DNA of 37,495 nucleotides. It comes from Halorubrum sp. GN11_10-6_MGM. GTDB lineage: Archaea > Halobacteriota > Halobacteria > Halobacteriales > Haloferacaceae. The DNA lies in NCBI RefSeq assembly GCF_005435165.1, contig NZ_SGUC01000031.1:1-37495 (forward strand). Reading direction: 5' to 3'. Positions 1 through 7,603 of this stretch are shown here, piece by piece. The notes beneath the pieces are model-generated. The model had not been told where the DNA came from, did not search any database, and was given only the letters and a program-made list of their open reading frames with translations. Both the position numbers and the translations under genes were made by a program. Positions within the stretch are counted from its first letter, which is position 1; each line of letters begins with the position of its first letter.

Positions 1-940
1 CGGCGGCCCCGGTCCCCGTCCCGTCGTCCGCCTCGCCGCCCACGCGAAGCTTCGCGCAGAAGAACCCGCCCGTGTCGTTGCGGTGCGGGTAGATCCGCTT
101 CGCGCGAGTCACCGACTCGTCGTACGTCTCGCCCTCCCACTCGGTGACGCCCGGATCCGTCTCAAGCGGCAACTCGAACTCGACCGGCTCGCAGTCCTCC
201 TCGCCGAGGACGTGGTCGAGGACGGCCTCGTTCTCCTCCGGCGCGAACGTACACGTCGAGTAGACGACGACGCCGCCCGGGCGGGTGGCCTGAACGGCGC
301 GGGCTAACACTCCCTTCTGGATCCCCGCGACCGCGTCGACGTGGCCGAGCGTCCACTGGTCTAAGACGTCCGGGTTCTTCCGGCAGGTGCCCTCACAGGA
401 GCAGGGAGCGTCCACGAGCGCGCGGTCGAACTCGTCGAACGCCAGCGGCTTCGTCGAGAAGTTGCGGGCGTCCTGGTTCGTGACGATCGTATTCGTGACG
501 CCGAGTCGCTCGGCGTTGTGCCGGAGCGCGGAGAGCCGCCCGAGGTTGTTGTCGTTTGCGACGACTGTCCCCTCGTCGTCCATCGCATCCGCGATCTGCG
601 TCGTCTTGCTGCCGGGCGCCGCGCAGGCGTCCCAGACGCGCTCGCCCGGCTGGGCGTCGAGCGCGAGCCCGGGAAGCACGGACACCTCCTCCTGGCCGTG
701 CATCCAGCCGTGGACGTACGGCCAGTTGCCGCCGGGGTTCCCGTCGGGGAGCCGAAAGAGACCGTCGTGCCAGTCGACCGGCTCGTAGGCGACGCCCTCC
801 TCGTCGAACGCCTCGCGCACGCGGGCCGGCGTCGCCGCGATCCCGTTCGTGCGCACGACCGAGGGGAGGGGCCGGTCGCACGCCGCCCGGAACGCGTCGA
901 CGTCGTCGACGAGCGACTCGTATCGGTCGAGCGGATTCAT
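1..940 (-). CDS. NOP2/Sun (RsmB/NOP) family RNA cytosine-C5 methyltransferase, 3' end outside the window
   Basis: The enzyme would transfer a methyl group from SAM to C5 of cytosine in tRNA or rRNA. The reading frame is open from an ATG at 940 to the window edge, giving about 313 residues without a stop. The SAM-binding motif DACAAPGSKT lies at residues 104-113. The two cysteine motifs of the family are both present: PCS within DAPCSCEGT (179-181) and STC within VYSTCTF (228-230). The last visible part, IYPHRNDTGGFFCAKLR, matches the usual family ending, so only a short C-terminal piece is probably missing. An archaeal Trm4-type tRNA methylase is a likely specific role, but the target RNA cannot be read from sequence. 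It is divergent from the PAC2 gene, 125 bp away. Confidence 0.93.
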   Translation of the reverse strand, partial: MNPLDRYESLVDDVDAFRAACDRPLPSVVRTNGIAATPARVREAFDEEGVAYEPVDWHDGLFRLPDGNPGGNWPYVHGWMHGQEEVSVLPGLALDAQPGERVWDACAAPGSKTTQIADAMDDEGTVVANDNNLGRLSALRHNAERLGVTNTIVTNQDARNFSTKPLAFDEFDRALVDAPCSCEGTCRKNPDVLDQWTLGHVDAVAGIQKGVLARAVQATRPGGVVVYSTCTFAPEENEAVLDHVLGEEDCEPVEFELPLETDPGVTEWEGETYDESVTRAKRIYPHRNDTGGFFCAKLRVGGEADDGTGTGAA

Positions 941-1065
941 GGCTCCCTTTTCGCGCCGGGCCGTTAGACGGTTTCGGGACTCGCGCGCGCCCAGTTCGCC
1001 CCGCGCTCCGCCGCGAGGCTCGCTCGCGCCGCACCTTTAGGTCGGCTCCGGTCGTACCGCCGGGC

Positions 1066-1806
1066 ATGGCACGCATCTCCGTCCTCGACGATAGCGTCTC
1101 GCTGGACGAGCCGACGCTGGTGGAGGGGTTCCCCGGCGTCGGTCTCGTCGGGAAGATCGCGACCGACCACCTCATCGACGCCCACGAGATGACCCACTAC
1201 GCGAACGTCCACTGCGACGGGCTCCCGCCGGTGGCCGTCTATCACGAGTCCGAGACGGCGGCGACGACCCCGGTGCGGCTGTACGCCGACGCCGACCGGG
1301 ACCTCGTCGCGCTCCGCAGCGACGTGCCTGTGAACCCGGCCGCGGCGACCGAGGTCGCGGCGTGTCTCGGGTCGTGGTTCGACGAGGTCGACCTGTTCCC
1401 GATCTTCCTGTCTGGGCTCGGCCGCGAGAAGGACGACTCGCCACCGGGCCTGTACGGGATCGCCACCGGCGACGGCGCCGCGGCGCTGGAGCGCGCGGAC
1501 GTGTCCGAACCGGACGAGTCCGGGCTCGTCTCCGGCCCGACGGGCGCGATGCTCGCGGCGGCGCTGGAGGACGGCCGCGACGCGGTCGGGCTCGTCGTCG
1601 AGTCCGACCCGCAGTTCCCCGACCCCGAGGCGGCGCGGGTGCTCATCGCCGACGGGATCGACCCGATCGCCGGGATCGAGACGCCGACGGACGGATTGGT
1701 CGAACAGGCGACGGAGATCCGGAACGCGAAACAGCAGCTCGCGGAGCAGATGCGACAGGCGACCGAGGAGAGCTCGCAGGCCGAGCCGCTGAAGATGTTC
1801 CAGTAG
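1066..1806 (+). CDS. PAC2-family proteasome assembly chaperone-like protein
   Basis: This 246-residue protein begins at the ATG at 1066, shortly after an AT-rich CACCTTTAG element at about 1033-1041. The N-terminal part (SLDEPTLVEGFPGVGLVGKIATDHLI) is the signature of the PAC2 superfamily, which includes archaeal PbaA/PbaB and eukaryotic proteasome assembling chaperones. The middle has the SGLGREKDD and SGPTGAMLAAALEDG segments of the haloarchaeal members. The C-terminus after about residue 205 is a charged, probably helical stretch rich in Gln and Glu, ending KMFQ. Related chaperones use a C-terminal hydrophobic-Tyr/Phe-type tail to contact proteasome alpha rings, so the ending is suggestive, but the role is inferred from family. 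It converges with menF; the two stop codons are separated by one base. Confidence 0.85.
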   Translation: MARISVLDDSVSLDEPTLVEGFPGVGLVGKIATDHLIDAHEMTHYANVHCDGLPPVAVYHESETAATTPVRLYADADRDLVALRSDVPVNPAAATEVAACLGSWFDEVDLFPIFLSGLGREKDDSPPGLYGIATGDGAAALERADVSEPDESGLVSGPTGAMLAAALEDGRDAVGLVVESDPQFPDPEAARVLIADGIDPIAGIETPTDGLVEQATEIRNAKQQLAEQMRQATEESSQAEPLKMFQ

Positions 1807-1807
1807 G

Positions 1808-3193
1808 TCAGTCCGCGGAGTCGACCGCCTCGTCGCCCTCCAACTCGTCGAGTATCGGCCGGTACTTCAGCTGAACCTCGTCCCACTCGCGGTCGGGGTC
1901 GGAGTCGGAGACGACCCCGACGCCCGCGAACAGCGTCGCGCGGCGGCGGCTCGCGACGGCCGAGCGGATCGCGACTGCGAACGCGCCGTTGCCCGCGGCG
2001 TCGATCCACCCGACCGGGGCGGCGTACCAGCCGCGGTCGAACGGCTCCGTCTCGCGGATCGTCGCCAGCGCGCGGTCCGGCGGCAGCCCGCCGACCGCCG
2101 GCGTCGGGTGGAGCGCCTCGACCAAGTCGAGGACGTGGCGGTCCGCGTCGAGCTCGGCCGTGATCGGGGTGTGGAGGTGCTGGACGGTCGCGAGCCGGCG
2201 GACGCGACGCTCGCCCGCCGAGACCGACGCCGCGAACGGCTCCAGCTGCTCGCGGACCGTCTCCGCGACCAGCTCGTGTTCGTGAACGTTCTTCTCGTCG
2301 TCGAGGAGCTCGCGAGCCAGCCACTCGTCCTCGCTCGGCGTCTCGCCGCGACCGGTCGTCCCGGCGAGCGCGTCCGTCTCGACGGTCCGACCGCGCAGCG
2401 AGACCAGCCGCTCGGGCGTCGCGCCGAAGAAGGCGCTGTCGCCGCCGGGGGGCTCGAACCAGTAGCGGTGGCAGTCGGGGTACTTCTCCGCGAGCCGTTC
2501 GAGCGTCGCCGCGCGCGGGAAGTCGGCGGCGAGGTCGGCCTCCAGCGCCTGCGCCAACACCACCTTCCGGAGGTCGCCGGCCCGGATCCGATCGACTGCG
2601 GCGCCGACGCTCTCGCGCCACGCCTCGCGGCTCGTCGTCCGGCGGCTCTCGCGGATTCCCGGGCGGGGCGGCCGAGGGGCGGCGGAGTCCTCGACCGCGT
2701 CCCCGGACTCCCGTCGGTCGAGTTCGGCGAACCGGTCGACCTCGCGCGCCAGTCGGTCCTCGACGGTGGACACGTCGGCGTCGGCGCCGACCGCGTTGAC
2801 GGTGAGCCACGCCCCGTTGTCCGCGACCGTCAGCTGGACCCGCGGCAGCACGAACCGGGCCTCCGGGAACGGCGCCCACGGCTCGCCGTCGCAGGCCCCC
2901 TCGTGGAAGGCGAAGCCGCCGAACACGCGAGGGCGGGCCGCCTCGGTGCCGGCGTGGACGTCGCCGGAGTCGAACAGCTCCGTCGCCGCCTCCCGGATCG
3001 CCGCGAACCGGTCGCTCCCGGAGGCGGTCAGCGTCGCCGCTTCGCCGCCGCCGACCACCAGCGCGTCGTCGGGCGCGCTCCACGTGGTGCGCGGGGACGG
3101 CAACGCGTCGAACGCCGCCGCGAACGCCGGTTCTTCGATCGCCGTGGTCCGGCTGACCAGCGGCGGCGACGACCGCGAGCGCGCCTGTTCCAT
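1808..3193 (-). CDS. menF: isochorismate synthase (menaquinone pathway)
   Basis: The enzyme converts chorismate to isochorismate, the first committed step of menaquinone synthesis. The 461-residue protein has the chorismate-utilising fold in its C-terminal half: KVVLAQ (210-215), FFGATPERL (255-263), DALAGTTGRG (274-283), HLHTPITAEL (339-348), LHPTPAVGG (361-369) and a final GVGVVSDSDPDREWDEV segment. KVVLA and LAGT-type motifs favour isochorismate synthase over anthranilate or aminodeoxychorismate synthase. The first 180 residues are the variable N-terminal domain. The ATG at 3193 lies 29 nt from a TATA element, which supports a leaderless start. No other early men genes are adjacent; a MenE-like ligase is about 6.7 kb away. 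Confidence 0.9.
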   Translation of the reverse strand: MEQARSRSSPPLVSRTTAIEEPAFAAAFDALPSPRTTWSAPDDALVVGGGEAATLTASGSDRFAAIREAATELFDSGDVHAGTEAARPRVFGGFAFHEGACDGEPWAPFPEARFVLPRVQLTVADNGAWLTVNAVGADADVSTVEDRLAREVDRFAELDRRESGDAVEDSAAPRPPRPGIRESRRTTSREAWRESVGAAVDRIRAGDLRKVVLAQALEADLAADFPRAATLERLAEKYPDCHRYWFEPPGGDSAFFGATPERLVSLRGRTVETDALAGTTGRGETPSEDEWLARELLDDEKNVHEHELVAETVREQLEPFAASVSAGERRVRRLATVQHLHTPITAELDADRHVLDLVEALHPTPAVGGLPPDRALATIRETEPFDRGWYAAPVGWIDAAGNGAFAVAIRSAVASRRRATLFAGVGVVSDSDPDREWDEVQLKYRPILDELEGDEAVDSAD

Positions 3194-3217
3194 GCGTTAC
3201 TAGTCGGGGTCGGGGAC

Positions 3218-3226
3218 CCTTTATCC
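3218..3226 (-). promoter_or_regulatory. TATA box of menF
   Basis: On the minus strand the sequence reads GGATAAAGG, centred 29 nt before the menF start codon. This is the normal position for a leaderless haloarchaeal transcript. Confidence 0.6.
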
Positions 3227-3328
3227 TGACTATCGGGGCGGGGCGAACGGGGAAAATCGAACGGCGGCGGACCGGAGGAAATAGAGCGGCGGCGGAACGG
3301 GAAAACGGGGCCGGCGGGCGGTCGATCG

Positions 3329-3943
3329 TCAGCTGTATCGCTCCTCGTTCCACGGGTTCGCCGTGTCGCTGTACCCGCGCTTCTCCCAGTAACCGAGTTC
3401 CGGCTCGGTGAGGAACTCGACGCCGGAGACCCACTTCGCGCCCTTGTAGGCGTACTTGTGCGGCGTGACGACCCGGATCGGCCCGCCGTGGTCGGCCGGG
3501 AGGTCGTCGCCGTCGAAGCCGTACGCGAGCTGGACGCCCGGTTTCGTACACTCGTCGAGCGGGAGGTCGGTCGTGTAGCCGTCGAGCGAGTGGAACAGCA
3601 CGTGTTCGGCGTCGTCGCGGACGCCCGCGAGCTCGACGAGGTCGGCGAACGCGACGCCCGTGAACTCGCAGTCGAACTTGCTCCACCCCGTCACGCAGTG
3701 GAAGTCCTGTCGCTGGGTGACGGCGGGGAGGTCGCGGAACTCGTCGAGCGCAAAGGAGCGCGGGTCGTCGACGGCGCCCCACAGTTCGAGTTCGAACGTC
3801 TCCGGGTCCCACGACGGCGTGCCGCTCTTCGAGAGGACGGGGAAACCGTCGGTCTCGCGCTGCCCCGGCGGGAGTCGGTCGTCGCCGTACTCGCGATAGA
3901 GGTCGGTGAGGTCCTCGACGGCGTCGACGCCGGATTCGGTCAT
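3329..3943 (-). CDS. sulfite oxidase/MsrP-like molybdopterin-dependent oxidoreductase
   Basis: This 204-residue protein is close to a bare oxidoreductase molybdopterin-binding domain. FHCVTGWSKFDCEFTGV (81-97) carries the conserved cysteine (C83) that ligates molybdenum in sulfite oxidase and YedY/MsrP proteins. DHGGPIRVVTPHKYAYKGAKW (151-171) is the second family signature for cofactor binding, and the protein ends with the typical GYWEKRGYSDTANPWNEERY. There is no dimerisation domain and no Tat signal (no twin arginine), so a cytoplasmic enzyme is likely; the substrate is unknown. An in-frame ATG exists at 4009, but the extra 22 residues do not resemble the family, so I prefer the start at 3943. 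No partner haem or membrane subunit gene is adjacent. Confidence 0.85.
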   Translation of the reverse strand: MTESGVDAVEDLTDLYREYGDDRLPPGQRETDGFPVLSKSGTPSWDPETFELELWGAVDDPRSFALDEFRDLPAVTQRQDFHCVTGWSKFDCEFTGVAFADLVELAGVRDDAEHVLFHSLDGYTTDLPLDECTKPGVQLAYGFDGDDLPADHGGPIRVVTPHKYAYKGAKWVSGVEFLTEPELGYWEKRGYSDTANPWNEERYS

Positions 3944-4173
3944 GTCACCCGGTTCGCCCCGGACCGACGTATGGATGTCGCTCTCGGAGCAGGGTAGCCG
4001 CCCGCACACCCCAACGCGCGACGCTCGCGAGCCCCGCGCTCGGCGTGAACGACGGCGGGGGCGACGGACCGGTATCAGAGGTTAGTACTTATCGAACTAC
4101 AGTTTGAGAGGTTGAAAATGAGATTTTTGGCCGCCGTTTTGAGTTTTCATATACGCGGATCTCCGACGCCAAT

Positions 4174-4181
4174 TTTATATA
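4174..4181 (+). promoter_or_regulatory. TATA box of the ribbon-helix-helix gene
   Basis: TTTATATA is centred 31 nt before the ATG at 4209, in an AT-rich stretch that contrasts with the surrounding GC-rich DNA. The transcript would have almost no leader. Confidence 0.6.
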
Positions 4182-4208
4182 CGCCATGCCACAAGACCCG
4201 GACAGCAA

Positions 4209-4424
4209 ATGCCACGAGTGAAGATAACCGTGCCGGAGCATCTGGAGATGCAGATAGCCCAGATGGTCGAGGAGGGCGAGTTCCTCAACCGGGAGGAGGC
4301 GGTCGAGGAGCTGCTGTCGACCGGCATCAAGGCGTACAAGACGAGCGGCCCGCGGGACGACGACGACTCCAACGGGTTCGAAGACGAAGGGATGATGGGC
4401 CACGAAGACGAGTACGTCTTCTGA
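4209..4424 (+). CDS. small ribbon-helix-helix (CopG/MetJ-type) DNA-binding protein
   Basis: The protein has 71 residues. Residues 1-45 (PRVKITVPEHLEMQIAQMV, then REEAVEELLSTGIKAY) have the pattern of a ribbon-helix-helix fold: a short beta strand with alternating side chains followed by two amphipathic helices. RHH proteins bind DNA as dimers through the paired strands. The C-terminal 25 residues are an acidic, probably disordered tail (DDDDSNGFEDEGMMGHEDEYVF). It has its own TATA box and lies just upstream of a UPF0058 gene in the same direction, 94 bp apart. Its target is unknown; autoregulation would be usual for the family. Confidence 0.75.
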   Translation: MPRVKITVPEHLEMQIAQMVEEGEFLNREEAVEELLSTGIKAYKTSGPRDDDDSNGFEDEGMMGHEDEYVF

Positions 4425-4487
4425 CCGCGCGACCCCCTCGACCGAGGTCCCCGCCGCGCTGAAGCGTGCGTACCCCCCTCAACAACC

Positions 4488-4495
4488 CTTAAAAG
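4488..4495 (+). promoter_or_regulatory. TATA box of the first UPF0058 gene
   Basis: CTTAAAAG is centred 27 nt before the ATG at 4519. This indicates a leaderless transcript separate from the upstream RHH gene and decides the start against the GTG two codons earlier. Confidence 0.6.
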
Positions 4496-4518
4496 GCCTA
4501 CGACCCGTATCCGTGGGT

Positions 4519-4797
4519 ATGCACAAGGACGAGCTGCTCGAGCTTCACGAACAGATGGTGACGATCATGGAGCACTTCCGCGCGCAGGAGTCCGTCGACG
4601 GGTCGCTGTTCGACCCGTACGACGAGCTCGACGTCGACCCCTCGCACGTCCACAAATCGAAGAGCGAACACAAACACGCCGTGTTCGTCCTCGGCAACGC
4701 CCTGGCGAACGCGATGAGCGAAGACGAGTTCTCGCCCGCGGGCCGCGTCGGGAAGCGGATGGAGGAGCTGGCCGACGACGCCGAGAACAAGATCTGA
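4519..4797 (+). CDS. UPF0058 family protein, copy 1
   Basis: This 92-residue protein belongs to the archaeal UPF0058 family, which has no assigned biochemical function. The core is MHKDELLELHEQMVTIM followed by YDELDVDPSHVHKSKSEHKHAVFVLGNAL. The conserved HKSKSEHK segment is basic and polar, unusual in this acidic proteome. A second, shorter member lies at 30880-31113 and shares the (V/I)HKSK(S/T)(E/D)HK-AVF core. The start at ATG 4519 is preferred because of TATA spacing. Its only near neighbour in the same direction is the RHH gene, so a regulatory or nucleic-acid-related role is possible but unproven. Confidence 0.85.
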   Translation: MHKDELLELHEQMVTIMEHFRAQESVDGSLFDPYDELDVDPSHVHKSKSEHKHAVFVLGNALANAMSEDEFSPAGRVGKRMEELADDAENKI

Positions 4798-4923
4798 CGC
4801 GCCGAGAGCCTTCGACCGCTCTCTCGCGGCCGCCCCGACACTCGCCGCGCTGACCTTCACCACACCGACCCTCGGCGCACCCGACCCCCGTATTGATGTG
4901 CGCGCGGCCCCGTCGAACCAGAC

Positions 4924-6870
4924 ATGGTCGCGGAGGCGCTGACGTCGGACGCCGTTCACCTCGCCGCCGGCGGCGTCGCCGTCGCCGTCGCGCTCGCCGC
5001 GGTGTACCTCGTCGACCGCCCGAGCGCCGGCTGGACCGAGGCGCTCCGCTCGCGGCTGCTGCTCGGCGTCCCGTGGGGAACGCTCGTCGTGATCGCGGGC
5101 GTGATCGGAGTGTACCTGTTCGTCCAGTCGGGGATCGAGAACCCGAACCGACCGGTCGTGATCCCGTTCCGGTCGTGGTCGTACTTCTACCCGGAAGGGC
5201 TCTTCTGGTCCAGCTTCGCACACGCGAACCGCGGGCACGTCACCGGAAACCTCCTCTCCGCGCTCGTCGCCGGTGGACTGGCGGAGTACGCGTACGGCCA
5301 CTTTCCCGACGGACGCGAGGTCGACGGCGGGGACCGGCTGACGGCCAGACTCCGGCGTCTCCCGCGTCAGTTCCGGGAGCTTCCGGCTCGCGTTCGAGCG
5401 CTTCCGGCCCGCGTTCGAGAACTCCCGTCACGAATTCGGGCGCTTGCGAGCCGGATAGCCGCGGTCGACGAACTGGCCTCGAACCCGTACGTCCGGGCGT
5501 TCCTGATCGTTCCCGGCGCGGCGGTCGCGTTCGGACTCTGTTCGGCGCTGTTCGCGCTGGGGCCGGTGATCGGCTTCTCGATCGTCGTGTTCGCGTACTG
5601 GGGTTTCGCGCTCGTCTCGCGCCCCGTCGCCGCAGTCGTCGCCATGGCGGGGACGACGCTGGTCGGCGTCCTCTACGACGCCGTGCGGGTCCCGGTGGCG
5701 TTCGCCGAGGCGTCGCCCTCCTACGGCGCGCCGGGGTGGGCGAACGTCGCGATTCAGGGCCACGCGCTCGGACTCATCGGCGGCGTCTTCGTCGCGGTCG
5801 TCCTCCTGCGGCGCCGGGCTCGGAACTCTGACGAGGGGACCCGGAGGCCGAACGACGAAGCCCGCGACGCGGGCGCGACCGCGGGGCGGTGGCGCTTCCA
5901 CCCGCTGGCGGGCGCCGACCGCGACGGGTCCCGCGCGGACGCGACCGGACGGTCGGCCGTCGTCGTCTTCGGCGCGCTGCTGCTGTTCGGTGCCTCGCGG
6001 CGACTGTGGGCGGTGTACTGGTACCTCGGGAGCGAGCGGTACGAGCTGTACCGCGCCGTCGGCGTCGGGCTGCTCGCCCTGCTGGCCGCGATCGTCGCCG
6101 TCGCGGCCGCCGCGCGCGACGACCCCCTGTGGCCGAGCCGAGCGGCTCCGGAGCCCGAAACGATCCGAGGAACGGTCCGTTCCGCGACCCCGGCGGCGGT
6201 GGGACTCCTCCTGCTCGTCGCGGCGCTGGCGGCCGTCGCCGGGCCGGGCGTCGTCCCGAACCTCGTCGCGGTCGACGACGGCGACCTCCCCGGCGACCCG
6301 ATCGAGGTGGAGGGGTATCAGGTGACGTACGCCGAGAACGTGGAGGACCGGCTCGTGGGCGTCGTCGACGTCGAGGCGTTCGGCCGCTCGACGTCGGTCA
6401 ACACCTCGGGGGTGATCGTCAGCGACCCGGACCGCGAGATATGGACGACCGCCGTCTCGAAGGGGAACCTCGCGTTCTGGGGGTACCGCGCGGTCGACGT
6501 GGGCGGGGCCGGCTGGCGCGAGACGGTCTGGGTCCAGCGGGTCGGCTGGGTCGCCGAGAACGGCGGACCGACGTACCGCGTCGACGCGGTCCGGAACGAG
6601 ACCAGGCGGACGCTGTTCACGAGCGAGCCGGCGCGGGCCGAGCCGCGGATCGACGGCCGCAACGTCGTCATCGCGGCCGCGCGTGGGGGCTTCGAACTCT
6701 CGGTGATCGGCGGCAGCGGAAACAACGTCACGGCGGCGCTCCCGGCCGAAAACGAGTCGGTGACGGTCCGCGGTATCACGTTCGTCCGCGAGGGCGACGC
6801 GGTGTTCGCCGAGCGGGGCGAAACGCGGGTCCGGATCGCGCAGCGGGAGCGCTACGAGGGTCGGCAGTAG
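4924..6870 (+). CDS. rhomboid-like multi-pass membrane protein with a large C-terminal domain
   Basis: This 648-residue protein has a rhomboid core at residues 1-297: membrane segments near 12-30, 48-67, 103-122, 190-212, 215-250 and 273-295, with HVTGN (105-109, the His/Asn pair in the segment after loop L1) and GHALGLIGG (279-287, catalytic-His segment, H280). The serine motif is atypical, GLCSALFALG (204-213). Compared with GlpG GLSG-YAL spacing, Cys206 falls at the nucleophile position with Ser207 beside it. Residues 142-178 are an Arg-rich heptad insert. Further membrane segments follow near 343-357, 378-398 and 422-440, then a hydrophilic beta-rich domain (about 445-648), probably outside the cell. 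Family members cleave membrane proteins inside the bilayer; activity here is uncertain. Confidence 0.8.
   Translation: MVAEALTSDAVHLAAGGVAVAVALAAVYLVDRPSAGWTEALRSRLLLGVPWGTLVVIAGVIGVYLFVQSGIENPNRPVVIPFRSWSYFYPEGLFWSSFAHANRGHVTGNLLSALVAGGLAEYAYGHFPDGREVDGGDRLTARLRRLPRQFRELPARVRALPARVRELPSRIRALASRIAAVDELASNPYVRAFLIVPGAAVAFGLCSALFALGPVIGFSIVVFAYWGFALVSRPVAAVVAMAGTTLVGVLYDAVRVPVAFAEASPSYGAPGWANVAIQGHALGLIGGVFVAVVLLRRRARNSDEGTRRPNDEARDAGATAGRWRFHPLAGADRDGSRADATGRSAVVVFGALLLFGASRRLWAVYWYLGSERYELYRAVGVGLLALLAAIVAVAAAARDDPLWPSRAAPEPETIRGTVRSATPAAVGLLLLVAALAAVAGPGVVPNLVAVDDGDLPGDPIEVEGYQVTYAENVEDRLVGVVDVEAFGRSTSVNTSGVIVSDPDREIWTTAVSKGNLAFWGYRAVDVGGAGWRETVWVQRVGWVAENGGPTYRVDAVRNETRRTLFTSEPARAEPRIDGRNVVIAAARGGFELSVIGGSGNNVTAALPAENESVTVRGITFVREGDAVFAERGETRVRIAQRERYEGRQ
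5347..5457 (+). repeat. heptad-coding repeat inside the rhomboid-like gene
   Basis: Five consecutive 7-residue units (21 bp each) fit the pattern R-x-R-x-L-P-x: RLRRLPR, QFRELPA, RVRALPA, RVRELPS, RIRALAS, then a partial RI. At DNA level the middle units share runs such as GTTCGAG and CTTCCGG. The segment lies in a loop between predicted membrane helices. Confidence 0.8.
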
Positions 6871-6972
6871 CGAGGTGCGGCGGAGTCGGAAGGAATCGAG
6901 AGTGACGCGGCGGAACCGGAAAAGACCGAGAGTGACGCGGCGGAACCGGAAAAGACCGAGAGTGACGCGGCG
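6871..6972. repeat. 30-bp tandem repeat between convergent genes
   Basis: Two identical 30-bp units occupy 6901-6930 and 6931-6960. They are preceded by a diverged copy (6871-6900) and followed by a 12-bp partial copy (6961-6972). Each unit begins AGTGACGCGGCGGAACC and ends AAAAGACCGAG. The array exactly fills the space between the rhomboid stop (6870) and the methylase stop (6977). There are no spacers, so it is not a CRISPR. Confidence 0.9.
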
Positions 6973-6976
6973 TCGC

Positions 6977-7600
6977 CTAGGACCACTCGATCCGGTACAC
7001 TTCGGTATCGATCTCTCGCGCGTCGTCGGTGTGGTGGTCGAACTGGGCGTCGATCCGGAACTCGGCGGCGAACGCGTGAGTCACCTCGCCGCCCTCGTCG
7101 GCGGCGAACGCCTCGACGAACTCGCGGCTCCCCCCGTTGTGGACGGAGTACGAGACGTCGGCGAGGTCGCTCGCGACCGCGAGGAACTCCCGGTCGGCGT
7201 TTCGGTTGCCGTCCTGCGCGCCGAAGGGCGGATTCATCACGACGGTCGCCGGCTCCGAGACGGCGAGCGGCGGGCGCGTGGCGTCGCCGCGGACCCAGTG
7301 GACCGGGGCGCTGGCGGCGACCCGGCGCTCGTTGGCCCGGGCGGTCGCGAGCGCCCCGCCGTCGAGTTCGAGGCCGACGACGCGGGCGGGGCCACGCAGC
7401 GCCGCGGCGAGCGCGAGCATCCCCGTGCCGGCGCCGAGGTCGATCACGGTCCGCCCGTCGACGTCGCCGTGGAGGTCGGCGAGGTGGACGACGTGAGCGG
7501 CCAGCTCCGGGGGCGTGGGATACTGTTCGAGGGCGGCGTCGGGGCGCTCGAAGCCGGCGACGACGCCGAGCTTGGTCGCGAGCGACCGCTTCGTCGCCAT
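6977..7600 (-). CDS. METTL5-like SAM-dependent RNA adenine-N6 methyltransferase
   Basis: The 207-residue protein matches the archaeal METTL5/COG2263 group. EQYPTP (25-30) is the family signature, DLGAGTG (54-60) is the SAM-binding motif I, ELDGGAL follows as the acidic motif II, and NPPFGAQ (123-129) is the NPPF catalytic motif of N6-adenine methylases. Eukaryotic METTL5 methylates one adenine of 18S rRNA, so 16S rRNA is the expected substrate by inference. No partner similar to TRMT112 is visible nearby. It lies 3 bp after the stop of the upstream unknown gene (7604-7999), so the two are almost certainly co-transcribed. Confidence 0.88.
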   Translation of the reverse strand: MATKRSLATKLGVVAGFERPDAALEQYPTPPELAAHVVHLADLHGDVDGRTVIDLGAGTGMLALAAALRGPARVVGLELDGGALATARANERRVAASAPVHWVRGDATRPPLAVSEPATVVMNPPFGAQDGNRNADREFLAVASDLADVSYSVHNGGSREFVEAFAADEGGEVTHAFAAEFRIDAQFDHHTDDAREIDTEVYRIEWS

Positions 7601-7603
7601 GGG

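Noticed and set aside
1242..3812. 856-codon open frame on the minus strand
   Set aside because: It is very Arg-rich, has no domain, and overlaps PAC2, menF and the molybdopterin gene. It is a shadow of GC-rich coding DNA.
6871..6972. Possible CRISPR array
   Set aside because: The repeats are contiguous with no spacers, and no cas gene is present.
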